Below the pieces are notes generated by a model. It did not search any database, was not told where the DNA came from, and saw only the letters and a program-made list of their open reading frames with translations. From Candidatus Opimibacter skivensis (GTDB taxonomy: Bacteria > Bacteroidota > Bacteroidia > Chitinophagales > Saprospiraceae): a stretch of 64,000 nt of DNA. The stretch covers positions 62,001 to 126,000 of the forward strand of contig JADKHH010000003.1 in assembly GCA_016721905.1 (NCBI GenBank), in the 5' to 3' direction. Position 1 is the first letter of the stretch. The number at the start of each line of letters is the position of its first letter. Positions 43,686 through 52,368 of this stretch are shown piece by piece. A program made the translations under genes and the position numbers.

Positions 43686-45182
43686 TTATTTATATCGTCG
43701 GGTTGATTTGGCACTGCCTCCGCCAAAATCATGGCCACCAATTTCACCGCCTGGTTCAGATCCACCAATCTGGTGCATAGCGCACCTGAAACCGATAGTA
43801 CGATCTCCTTTAGTTTGGTTTTTAAACCTTCTGGCAGCTGGCGATAACCAGAACAAACGGTCAGCCCATGATCCACCTTTGATCACACGTGAGCTATCAT
43901 TTATTAAGGTAGTTTCGCCATATCCGTAAAACACCACCTCATCATCATCATCTTTGTAATCAAGAACATTTCCTTTCTGGTAGTTTTCGCGCAAGGCTGC
44001 AACAGAATCCTCTACGATAGCATAGCGGATACGTCCAAGGCTATCCTTTTCTACAGGTTTTCCATTTTCATCAATAACCCGCTGTTGGAATATATTACCA
44101 CGGAAAGGGTTAAGGTCATGACCTTCAACATCCCTTAACGACATACTGGTCATAGGCCTGTACAAGTCACCCGTCCATTCACTCACGTTACCGGCCATGT
44201 TATACAAGCCGAAATCATTAGGGAAAAATGCTTTAACAGGTGATGGGAAAGGTGCATTATCGTTTGGCTTGCCTGCTGTACCCATATAGTTACCTCTGGA
44301 CTCTTTGAAGTTGGCCAGCATTCTGCCCTGGTTCTTGTCATGAATCTTGTAACGGGCTGTATTGCCATCCCATGGATAAATCCTGCGATCAGAGATCAAT
44401 TCATCCTTTTTAGAAAGGTTATTACCCTGGAGGGCCAGGGCTGCATATTCCCATTCAGCTTCTGTCGGAAGTCTGTAGGCAGGAAGTAATATTCCGTCCT
44501 CAAATCTAACTGGGCGTTCACCGCCGGTCTTGAGATCAGGAAGGTTCTTTTTTACACTGCCTTGGTATTGGCCTACGAGGTATGATTCAGTATTAAAGTT
44601 ATCTGCATCTTTCTGGTCAACATTGAGATTCAGTACTCCTTTCTCTACTAGCAGCATCTCATTGACACGGTCAGTACGCCAGAGGCAGAATTTATTGGCT
44701 TGTTCCCAGTTGACCCCGATGACCGGATAATCAGCATAGGATGGGTGCCTGAAGTATGTCTCCACCAATGGTTCATTGAAGGAAAGTTCTTCCCGCCAGA
44801 CCAGGGTATCAGGGAGGATACTTAATACCTCCTGAGGATAGGATTCCCCGTATACACGTCTTGTCCAGTATTCAAACTCACGATAGTGTGAATTGGAAAC
44901 CTCGCTTTCGTCCATCAGAAACGATGAAACTGTTACCCTGCGGGGTACATTGTTCCAATCATAAGTTACATCCTGATCGGTAAGACCCATCGTAAATGTA
45001 CCTCCGTCAACAGGAACAAGGCCCGGGCCTATTTCCAGATCACCGTGAGATCCTTTTTCAAAGCCGCCCCATTCCTGGTCATTATATTTCCAGCCGGTAA
45101 CGGATGAACGATCGGATTTCTTACAGGCGACAAAACCTAGCATCAACAGCGCTCCAGCACTGATTAAAAGAAATTTCTTCAT
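43686..45182 (-). CDS. gldK: Gliding motility / type IX secretion lipoprotein GldK (PorK)
   Basis: 498 residues from the ATG at 45182, which gives a lipoprotein signal MKKFLLISAGALLMLGFVAC with lipidated Cys20; a longer frame from 45284 starts upstream of the promoter box and lacks this. The rest is a formylglycine-generating-enzyme/sulfatase-modifying fold: VPVDGGTFTMGLTDQDV, VSSFLMDESEVSNSHYREFE, YPVIGVNWEQANKFCLWR, RLPTEAEWEYAA and GNVSEWTGDLYRPM. GldK and GldN form the periplasmic rings of the secretion machine. gldL, gldM and gldN normally follow but here a terminator and murF come instead. Confidence 0.92.
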   Translation of the reverse strand: MKKFLLISAGALLMLGFVACKKSDRSSVTGWKYNDQEWGGFEKGSHGDLEIGPGLVPVDGGTFTMGLTDQDVTYDWNNVPRRVTVSSFLMDESEVSNSHYREFEYWTRRVYGESYPQEVLSILPDTLVWREELSFNEPLVETYFRHPSYADYPVIGVNWEQANKFCLWRTDRVNEMLLVEKGVLNLNVDQKDADNFNTESYLVGQYQGSVKKNLPDLKTGGERPVRFEDGILLPAYRLPTEAEWEYAALALQGNNLSKKDELISDRRIYPWDGNTARYKIHDKNQGRMLANFKESRGNYMGTAGKPNDNAPFPSPVKAFFPNDFGLYNMAGNVSEWTGDLYRPMTSMSLRDVEGHDLNPFRGNIFQQRVIDENGKPVEKDSLGRIRYAIVEDSVAALRENYQKGNVLDYKDDDDEVVFYGYGETTLINDSSRVIKGGSWADRLFWLSPAARRFKNQTKGDRTIGFRCAMHQIGGSEPGGEIGGHDFGGGSAKSTRRYK

Positions 45183-45213
45183 TCTAAACTGAACATGTTT
45201 GTTAAAAGAGGGA

Positions 45214-45221
45214 CAAATATA
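45214..45221 (-). promoter_or_regulatory. -7 box for gldK
   Basis: TATATTTG on the - strand is an exact TAnnTTTG, leaving a leader of about 27 bases before the ATG at 45182. It supports that start and suggests gldK can be transcribed apart from porP. Confidence 0.6.
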
Positions 45222-45311
45222 CATTTTCTGAAACGTAACCAGGGGGTAATTATTGTTTTGTTTTTCCTGGAGTTCCCACAACAAAAAGTATGCCTTGACC
45301 TCATAATTTAA

Positions 45312-46379
45312 CTATCTGAAGATCATAAGGCAATCGCTGTATCTGGATTCCTTTACTGCTGTTTTTAAAACAAAAACGAGCCCAATTTCATGTGTACCCC
45401 CACTCACAGGAAACCCTGAAATCGTGGCGTCATAACTATAGCCTATTCTTAATTGATTGGTTCTTAGCCCAATAGAGCCGATAATGGCTTCTGATCGACC
45501 GGAGGATATCCGGTAGTGCCCTCCAAAACTGACAGGACCAGCATCAAAGGTTACCCCACCATTAATTTGCTCAAAAGGCCCCTGTCTGACGAAAATAATT
45601 GTAGGTGAAAGGGATACCTTAGTCCGGCTATTGAAAACTCTGGAAAAAACCGGCCAGGTGCCACCCCCATGTATCGTCCATCGAATCGGTATGCCCGGGG
45701 AAAGTGAAGTATTTATATCCAAAAAATCAGGTTTTGGCTGATTCAGGTGCCTGATCGATACCCCCCCGTAGAGCTTTTCTCCGTATAAAACGAACCCCAG
45801 GCCCAGGTCTGGATAAAAGATGGTATTTTTTTCGGGAGCAACCTCTTCGGTGGGAAATGGACTGCCACCGGGGCTTATAGTGCCGAGGTAGTCGTCAATC
45901 TGGTCCCCAAACCGGAGTTGATCCCAATTGAGGGTGGATTGGACGAAACCTATTTCAGTACCCATTTTTACAAACAGATCATCATTGAGTCGAAGCCGGT
46001 AAGAAAAGATTCCGGCAACTTTAGTGGTCTTGAGGATACCATCGCCTGCGTCATCCGAAAGGATCCATAAACCTGCACCGCTATTGATCGAAGGGAAAAA
46101 CTGGTCATAAGATACAGCATAGGTCCGGTAGGCATTGTTGAAGCCCGGAAACTGGTTCCTGTAATTTGCGGAAAACCTAGGCGATTCGGTCAGCCCTGAT
46201 AAACCGGGGTTCAGTTGCAGGGGGGACAGATAAAACTGTGAAAAAACCGGGTCTTGTGCAGTGAGATAGCCAGCTATTAATACAAGGATTACAGAGCCAA
46301 AACTCCTCAGTTTTAACTCAGAACCTCTTGCCTGTCGGTTGACAAGCGCTAAAAGCTGATTATACTTGATCAGTCGCAT
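45312..46379 (-). CDS. PorP/SprF family type IX secretion membrane protein
   Basis: 355 residues. After a basic N-terminus and a signal segment (FGSVILVLIAGYLTAQ), the mature protein begins DPVFSQFYLSPLQLNPGLSG, the PorP/SprF hallmark. FSANYRNQFPGFNNAYRTYA, GAGLWILSDDAGDGI, and PDLGLGFVLYGEKLYGGVSI are typical strands of its outer membrane barrel. PorP-type proteins anchor secreted adhesins and link to PorK/N and PorE. Genomes often have many copies, so this one could be the secretion-core PorP, given its position before gldK. Divergent from porU. Confidence 0.9.
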   Translation of the reverse strand: MRLIKYNQLLALVNRQARGSELKLRSFGSVILVLIAGYLTAQDPVFSQFYLSPLQLNPGLSGLTESPRFSANYRNQFPGFNNAYRTYAVSYDQFFPSINSGAGLWILSDDAGDGILKTTKVAGIFSYRLRLNDDLFVKMGTEIGFVQSTLNWDQLRFGDQIDDYLGTISPGGSPFPTEEVAPEKNTIFYPDLGLGFVLYGEKLYGGVSIRHLNQPKPDFLDINTSLSPGIPIRWTIHGGGTWPVFSRVFNSRTKVSLSPTIIFVRQGPFEQINGGVTFDAGPVSFGGHYRISSGRSEAIIGSIGLRTNQLRIGYSYDATISGFPVSGGTHEIGLVFVLKTAVKESRYSDCLMIFR

Positions 46380-46569
46380 GGATGTGCTGCAATATTAATT
46401 CTTTTAGAATAGGTAACGTCGAAAGTCACCCAATACGTCCTCCACGCATCAAAAAGTCATCGCATTTGTCAACAATTGGCCAAAAATATTATTTCAGGAT
46501 AGCAATAGTTGTTGGTCAGTAACGTTTTATTAACGATTTTTAAGACTCCACTTCAGGCCGGAAAATCAT

Positions 46570-49500
46570 ATGAGCAGACTTTTCACACTTCTTTTATTTC
46601 TATGTTCTCTGTCTGCAGACCCGTTGGCTGCCCAGCAGGTACTGCAACACAAATTTCTTTTAGCCTGGTCTGAAGACAATACTTTGTCATTTAATGGAGC
46701 TGGTGAGTTTTCGGCAAATCCAGCACTTCCTGTCTATACTTTCAGATTTCCGCTTGAAGGTTCTTCAAAGCTTTCGGTTACACTCACTGTGGAATCAAGC
46801 GAACAAGTAACAATCACAAACGAAGTTATATGCGCCGATATTCCGAAAGAATATATAATTGGTTCCAGCATGGAGCAGGAACGTGGAAAGTGGTTCGGCA
46901 GAGTTTGGATCATGCCATTTGTATCGAAGGGTAATCAGAAAGCTGACCGGATCACCAATGGAATAATGACCATACATATAGATCCGATCTATACAGGTGG
47001 AGTGGTGCGTTCAGGACCTGGATTTAAAGAAAATTCAGTGCTTAAGGAAGGCATCATTCATAAGTTGTCAGTTGATCAATCCGGAATTTACAAACTTGAT
47101 TACAATTTTATAAAAGACAAACTAAAAATCGATCCTTCATCCATTTCGCCCTCCAATATTGGAATTTTTGGAAATGGAGACGGACGAATTCCCCAATGGA
47201 ATTCAGCTCCAAGGATTGACGATCTGGAGCAATCGGCATCTTATGGTTTTGGACTTGATGATGGTCAGTTTAACCCTGGAGATTATCTCCTATGGTATGC
47301 AGAAGGTACTCACCATTGGACATACGATCCAGTGGAAAGGGTTTATAATATGGAGTTTAATAACTATGATGAATTCAATCATTATTATGTTATTATAAAT
47401 GGACCAACCCGTCAGTCCATTCTAAGCAGGCCTAATGGAACAGGCAGTGAATATGTTTCGGCATCATCCATTGATTTCCAGCGCCTCGAAGAAGACAAAG
47501 TTAATCTCCTCGGAAGATACAGACCTCCCGGGTCCGGCCAGGAATGGTATGGAGATGAAATGGCTGTATTGAAGGAAATCAACTACACTGACCGTTTTAA
47601 TTTGCGTGATCTTATTCCTGCCGATACCCTACATTATAGAGTGAGATTTGCAGCCAGGGCAGCCAATCTGACCAGGTTCTATTTCCGCGTTGATCAGAAG
47701 GAAGTAGGACGAAATGTAGGTGGAGTGGATTTAGTGAATTATGAATCTTCCTTTGCCAACGATGCGCTACTCCAGGGTGAATTTGTTCCCGGAGCTCCTG
47801 TGCAGGATATCGTCGTCAGATATCCGGATGCTAATGGAGTGAATTCAAGAGCATGGGTTGACTACATACAGCTCAACATCAGAAAACAAAATGTTTACAG
47901 ACAAGGAAGCCCTTTGTTTATCAGAGATCCTCGATCAACTTATGCGGGTACGCCTGAGTACGAACTGGAAGGGGTCACTGCCGGATGCCAGATATGGGAT
48001 ATTTCTGAACCGTTGATACCTGTACTGCAACAATTTAATGCTGGAACAAAAATAACCTTTACAGACCTGCCTGGAAATGATACACCTGATGAATTTATAT
48101 GTTTTAATCCGGCCACGGATATTCGTATACCTACTTATGAGGGTACAGTGGCAAATCAAAACCTTCACAACATTCAGCGTGCTGATTTAGCAATCATATA
48201 TTATGATGAGTTCGAAGAGGCTGCTATGAAAATTGCAGAACACAGAAGGATCCATAGCCACCTGGAGGTAGTCGCACTTCCTGCAAGCCAGGTTTTCGAA
48301 GAGTTTGGTGGTGGTTCAAAAGATCCTTCTGCGATTCGTGATTTTGCACGAATGATCTATAAGCGAGATGCTGATTTCAAGTATCTGTTATTACTTGGAG
48401 ACGCTACATATGATTATTTAAATCATTTTTCGGATCTCCCATATCAGAATTTTATACCGGCTTTTGAGACAGAAGAATCACTCGATCCGATTCGCTCCTT
48501 TCCATCCGATGATTTCTTTGCCTTGCTTGATGATGATGAAGGTGACAACCTGATTGGTGCCATAGACATTGCGGTTGGTCGATTGCCGGTAAGTGAAGCC
48601 GCGGAAGCTTTGGAGATTGTCAATAAAATAATCCATTATGATACCAGTCCATCAACCCTCAATGACTGGCGTTCGAGAATAGTCATGGTAGCAGATGATG
48701 AAGATGGAAATACGCATTTGAATCAGGCCGATGGATTAGTAGTCCAGACTTTAAATGATAATCCTGACTTGAACGCCCATAAAGTATATCTCGATGCCTT
48801 TCCGCAGGAATCAACTCCCGGCGGAGACAGATATCCTGCAGTCAATGAGGAGATAGATCTCAATATGAAAAAGGGGGCACTCACAGTAACCTATATGGGG
48901 CATGGTGGGCCAAATGGATGGTCACAGGAGAGGGTGCTGGGAATCAACCAGTCACAATCATATGATAACCTGGACAACATGCCACTTTTTATCACGGCGA
49001 CATGTTCTTTTGCCGGTTATGATGAACCTGGTTTTATAAGTGCAGGTGAGCACCTGCTTCAAAACACGGAAGGTGGGGCTGTCGCTTTGATGACCACCGT
49101 AAGAGCAGTGTATTCCGGCTCCAATGAGCGTCTCACCCGAGCTGTGCTGAAATTACTCTACACGCCTGATTCAACAGGTGCTTATCTCACGATGGGAGAG
49201 GTGTTGCGCAGGGCAAAAAATGTAAACGCAATTGATACACTTGATAATAACGCAAGAAAATTCACTTTGCTCGGTGACCCATCTCAATTGCTTGCTATTC
49301 CGGAGCATCAGATTAAGGTAACAGAAATTGGCGGAAAACTTATTGGTGGGGGTATTCTGGACACACTTAGCGCTCTCGAAAAAGCAACTGTCTCTGGAAC
49401 CATAAATAATCAACAGGGTGAAATTATTACGGATTTTGACGGGCAGTTGTTTCTGACCCTGTTTGATAAAGTTAAGGTAAGCAAGACACTGGCAAATGAT

Positions 49501-50403
49501 GAGTCAAGCGCAGTCAAACCGTTTGCTTCACAGACCAGGCAATTGTTTAAAGGAACAGCAACTATTATTGCAGGTACATGGTCCATCGAATTCGTATTGC
49601 CTAAGGACATTGATTTCGTCTATGGTCAGGGAAAGATGAGCTTATATGCTCAAAACGGAATCACAGATGCATCTGGATACACGACCGAATTTATTGTCGG
49701 AGGTGTTTCAACAGGTGGGTTGGCAGATGATCTCCCACCTGTCATCAAGCCTTTTATGAATGATGTTAATTTTATTTCCGGCGGTATCACAGACAATAAT
49801 CCAGATATTTATATTCAGCTGAGTGACGACAACGGAATCAATGTTTCCGGCACAAGTATCGGGCACGATATAGAAGCTATCCTCGATGGTGATGACAGGA
49901 ACAGTTTAATCCTCAATGATTTTTATCAGGCATCACTTGATGATTATGCCAGTGGTGAGGTACGTTATCCCCTGTCCTCGCTTTCTACTGGTCTGCATAC
50001 CTTGAAAGTAATCGCATGGGATCTTGCCAATAATCCCGCTGAAGCTTACCTTGAGTTCTTTGTGATAGACAGTGATGGCCCGATTCTCAAGAACCTATTC
50101 AATTTTCCTAATCCGTTTTCCGAAGAAACCTTCTTTCAGTTTGAACATAACCGCCCGGGTGTGATCATGGATATGGATCTTGACATTTTTGACCTTTCCG
50201 GACGACGTGTTAAGAATATATCCCTCGATGGTTACGTTTCTGATGGGTACCGGATAGCTGATTTGTACTGGGATGGTTTGAATGAGGCTGGGGTAGAAGT
50301 GACACCTGGCATGTATGTATTCAAATTGAAAATTGTCTATAAGACTAACGGAAATACGGAGACCATCGAAAGCGATGTCGAAAAACTCGTCATCCTCAGA
50401 TGA
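46570..50403 (+). CDS. porU: Type IX secretion system sortase PorU
   Basis: 1277 residues. PorU cleaves the C-terminal signal of secreted cargo and attaches cargo to surface lipids. Signal peptide about 1-21 (LFLCSLSADPLAAQ). The gingipain-type C25 protease domain has the catalytic His778 in VTYMGHGGPNGWSQ and Cys812 in ITATCSFAGYDEPG. ALMTTVRAVYSG and FTLLGDPSQLLAIPEHQIKV follow as in PorU. The C-terminal end (FNFPNPFSEETFFQFEHNRP, ISLDGYVS.., GMYVFKLKI) resembles a type IX C-terminal domain itself, as known for PorU. porV follows after 50 bases. Confidence 0.95.
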   Translation: MSRLFTLLLFLCSLSADPLAAQQVLQHKFLLAWSEDNTLSFNGAGEFSANPALPVYTFRFPLEGSSKLSVTLTVESSEQVTITNEVICADIPKEYIIGSSMEQERGKWFGRVWIMPFVSKGNQKADRITNGIMTIHIDPIYTGGVVRSGPGFKENSVLKEGIIHKLSVDQSGIYKLDYNFIKDKLKIDPSSISPSNIGIFGNGDGRIPQWNSAPRIDDLEQSASYGFGLDDGQFNPGDYLLWYAEGTHHWTYDPVERVYNMEFNNYDEFNHYYVIINGPTRQSILSRPNGTGSEYVSASSIDFQRLEEDKVNLLGRYRPPGSGQEWYGDEMAVLKEINYTDRFNLRDLIPADTLHYRVRFAARAANLTRFYFRVDQKEVGRNVGGVDLVNYESSFANDALLQGEFVPGAPVQDIVVRYPDANGVNSRAWVDYIQLNIRKQNVYRQGSPLFIRDPRSTYAGTPEYELEGVTAGCQIWDISEPLIPVLQQFNAGTKITFTDLPGNDTPDEFICFNPATDIRIPTYEGTVANQNLHNIQRADLAIIYYDEFEEAAMKIAEHRRIHSHLEVVALPASQVFEEFGGGSKDPSAIRDFARMIYKRDADFKYLLLLGDATYDYLNHFSDLPYQNFIPAFETEESLDPIRSFPSDDFFALLDDDEGDNLIGAIDIAVGRLPVSEAAEALEIVNKIIHYDTSPSTLNDWRSRIVMVADDEDGNTHLNQADGLVVQTLNDNPDLNAHKVYLDAFPQESTPGGDRYPAVNEEIDLNMKKGALTVTYMGHGGPNGWSQERVLGINQSQSYDNLDNMPLFITATCSFAGYDEPGFISAGEHLLQNTEGGAVALMTTVRAVYSGSNERLTRAVLKLLYTPDSTGAYLTMGEVLRRAKNVNAIDTLDNNARKFTLLGDPSQLLAIPEHQIKVTEIGGKLIGGGILDTLSALEKATVSGTINNQQGEIITDFDGQLFLTLFDKVKVSKTLANDESSAVKPFASQTRQLFKGTATIIAGTWSIEFVLPKDIDFVYGQGKMSLYAQNGITDASGYTTEFIVGGVSTGGLADDLPPVIKPFMNDVNFISGGITDNNPDIYIQLSDDNGINVSGTSIGHDIEAILDGDDRNSLILNDFYQASLDDYASGEVRYPLSSLSTGLHTLKVIAWDLANNPAEAYLEFFVIDSDGPILKNLFNFPNPFSEETFFQFEHNRPGVIMDMDLDIFDLSGRRVKNISLDGYVSDGYRIADLYWDGLNEAGVEVTPGMYVFKLKIVYKTNGNTETIESDVEKLVILR

Positions 50404-50415
50404 TACCAATTAAAC

Positions 50416-50423
50416 TATCTTTG
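50416..50423 (+). promoter_or_regulatory. -7 box for porV
   Basis: TATCTTTG is an exact match to TAnnTTTG followed by CA, 13 bases after the porU stop. Leader about 26 bases. It would let porV, needed in larger amounts, be expressed beyond porU read-through. Confidence 0.6.
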
Positions 50424-50453
50424 CACTCAATTTTTTAAACAATTCAGATTTTC

Positions 50454-51638
50454 ATGAAATACATTTCACTCTTTGTATTAATGTTTTCTGTGGTTACCAT
50501 GGCTAAGAGCCAGTATTGTGATCCCGCAACAGAAAATTGCCCAAATGCCATTATTTCGGCTGTCCCTTTCCTCAGGATCGTTCCAGATGCCAGATCAGCG
50601 GCTATGGGTGATGGCGGAATTGGTATATCCGCTGATGCAAACTCCATGCACTTCAATGCATCAAAACTGGCTTTTGTAGAAAATGATCTTGGCCTCGCTG
50701 CCAGCTATTCTCCATGGCTCAGGTCATTGGGCCTACAGGATGTTTACCTCGCATACCTTGCCGGGTACAAAAAAATAGGAGAGAACCAGACCCTCGGAGC
50801 ATCTCTCCGATTTTTCTCACTCGGTGCACTTGAGTTTACAGACATCAATGGTTTGTCACTCGGACAGGGCAACCCGAATGAATTTGAAGTGGCAGTGGCT
50901 TATGCCAGGAAACTCTCCACTAAGTTCAGCGCAGGCCTTACAGGTAAATTCATATACTCCAACCTCGCAGGCGGTCAACAAATAGATAATATAGATATCG
51001 TGCCTGCTACATCAGGCGCAGTGGATATCTCTTTTACCTACGAAAACCCCATCAAAATTGCTGAAGGGGGTATGCTGAGGATTGGTGCTGCCTTTAACAA
51101 CATCGGCTCTAAAGTCTCCTATACAAAATCAGAATTTAAAGATTTCATTCCTGGCAACCTTGGTTTAGGTGCGGCACTTGAAATGAACTTCGATGATTAC
51201 AACCAACTCACCTTCCTGCTTGACTTCAACAAGTTACTCGTGCCTACTCCTATCGATCCAACTTCGGAAGATTATGATAAGAACATGAATGGTTATCCTG
51301 ATTTCAGAGAGAAACCATTGTTTGAAGGCATCTTTGGCTCCTTCACAGATGCACCGGGTGGCTTCAAGGAAGAGATGCGTGAAATATCTTTCTCCGTTGG
51401 AACTGAATACTGGTACAACAAGCAGTTTGCTTTCAGGGCAGGCTATTTTTATGAGCATCCTACAAAGGGCAATCGGCAGTTTCTGACCGCAGGTCTTGGA
51501 TTGAAGTACAATATTTTTGGTCTCAATATTTCATACCTGGTACCAACATCTAATCAGCGTAGTCCGCTCGACAGTACTTTGAGGTTTACGCTCATGTTCC
51601 ATTTTGATGAGAAAAAGGATGCCCCTGCTACGATTTAA
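50454..51638 (+). CDS. porV: Type IX secretion outer membrane protein PorV (LptO)
   Basis: 394 residues. A 14-strand outer membrane shuttle that carries cargo from the SprA translocon to PorU. Signal peptide about 1-20 (LFVLMFSVVTMAKSQ). CPNAIISAVPFLRIVPDARS, AAMGDGGIGISADANSMHFN and ASKLAFVENDLGLAASYSPW are diagnostic of PorV. The barrel end is LRFTLMFHFDEKK. The porU-porV order is conserved across the phylum. Confidence 0.95.
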   Translation: MKYISLFVLMFSVVTMAKSQYCDPATENCPNAIISAVPFLRIVPDARSAAMGDGGIGISADANSMHFNASKLAFVENDLGLAASYSPWLRSLGLQDVYLAYLAGYKKIGENQTLGASLRFFSLGALEFTDINGLSLGQGNPNEFEVAVAYARKLSTKFSAGLTGKFIYSNLAGGQQIDNIDIVPATSGAVDISFTYENPIKIAEGGMLRIGAAFNNIGSKVSYTKSEFKDFIPGNLGLGAALEMNFDDYNQLTFLLDFNKLLVPTPIDPTSEDYDKNMNGYPDFREKPLFEGIFGSFTDAPGGFKEEMREISFSVGTEYWYNKQFAFRAGYFYEHPTKGNRQFLTAGLGLKYNIFGLNISYLVPTSNQRSPLDSTLRFTLMFHFDEKKDAPATI

Positions 51639-51673
51639 AGCATAAGACTCAAGGATTTTTTATCCAACTATTT

Positions 51674-51716
51674 AAGAACAAGAGCCGGAAGATCCCTTCC
51701 GGCTCTTGTTCTTTTA
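51674..51716 (+). terminator. Strong terminator after porV
   Basis: AAGAACAAGAGCCGGAAG pairs perfectly with CTTCCGGCTCTTGTTCTT over 18 bp, loop ATCC, then TT. It closes the porU-porV unit. Confidence 0.9.
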
Positions 51717-51805
51717 TGTACCGGATTGCCCTTCTTGGACTATACCGAACCTGGTTTTTAGTTGTGAGAAGACCTGTAAAGAGAGGAGAAGATCTATATA
51801 GAAAT

Positions 51806-52230
51806 AAAAAAGTGCATCTGTGATGGATAAGCCGGATTCTGTTGTCCTACCGCAAAGCAGGATATCTATCATTTATCTGGGTCGGGCATTGCTGCCGCGA
51901 CTCTAGCTGCCTACCCCCCTCAATTATTTACATATTCCAGCGAGCCGCCAGATACCTTATCCCATCGGAATGGTCTAAGGAATTGAAGTGTACATGGCAT
52001 TTCAGCCCGCAAGGTTTATCCCATAGTCCGGTTGCCCGGATTATGCGTGCGCTCTTACCACACGTTTTCACCCTTACCATAATGGGTTTAATTCCTTCAT
52101 GGCGGTAGTTTTCTGTGACACTTTCTGTCTCCGTCATCGACGAAGCCCATCTGTTAGATGGCACGGTGCCCTACGCTGTCCGGACTTTCCTCTCCCTCTT
52201 CAGGGAGCGATAGATTCATCACAGATGCCT
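51806..52230 (-). ncRNA. rnpB: RNase P RNA
   Basis: About 415 nt on the - strand. The conserved P4 5' strand GAGGAAAGTCCGGACAGCG and the matching 3' strand ACAGAATCCGGCTTATC are both present in the correct order. P1 closes perfectly: GCATCTGTGATG at the 5' end (52228-52217) pairs with CATCACAGATGC at the 3' end (51825-51814). CACTTTTTTATTT follows as a likely terminator. The RNA trims the 5' ends of pre-tRNAs. Exact ends are estimated from P1. Proteins predicted in this stretch are spurious. Confidence 0.95.
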
Positions 52231-52368
52231 TCCTTTAACGGCTGTATAGGTCTGGAAGTTCGCAGAGGACGATTTAAAATTTACAGAACCAGCCCAAACC
52301 CCAGTATAAAAAGGTAACCATATGACAGCTAATTATTTATTTATTAAATATTATCTTTATGTGATATT

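Noticed and set aside
45183..45284. Longer start for gldK
   Set aside because: It removes the lipoprotein signal from the N-terminus and begins upstream of a promoter box at 45214.
51842..52164. Small protein genes after porV
   Set aside because: They lie inside the RNase P RNA.
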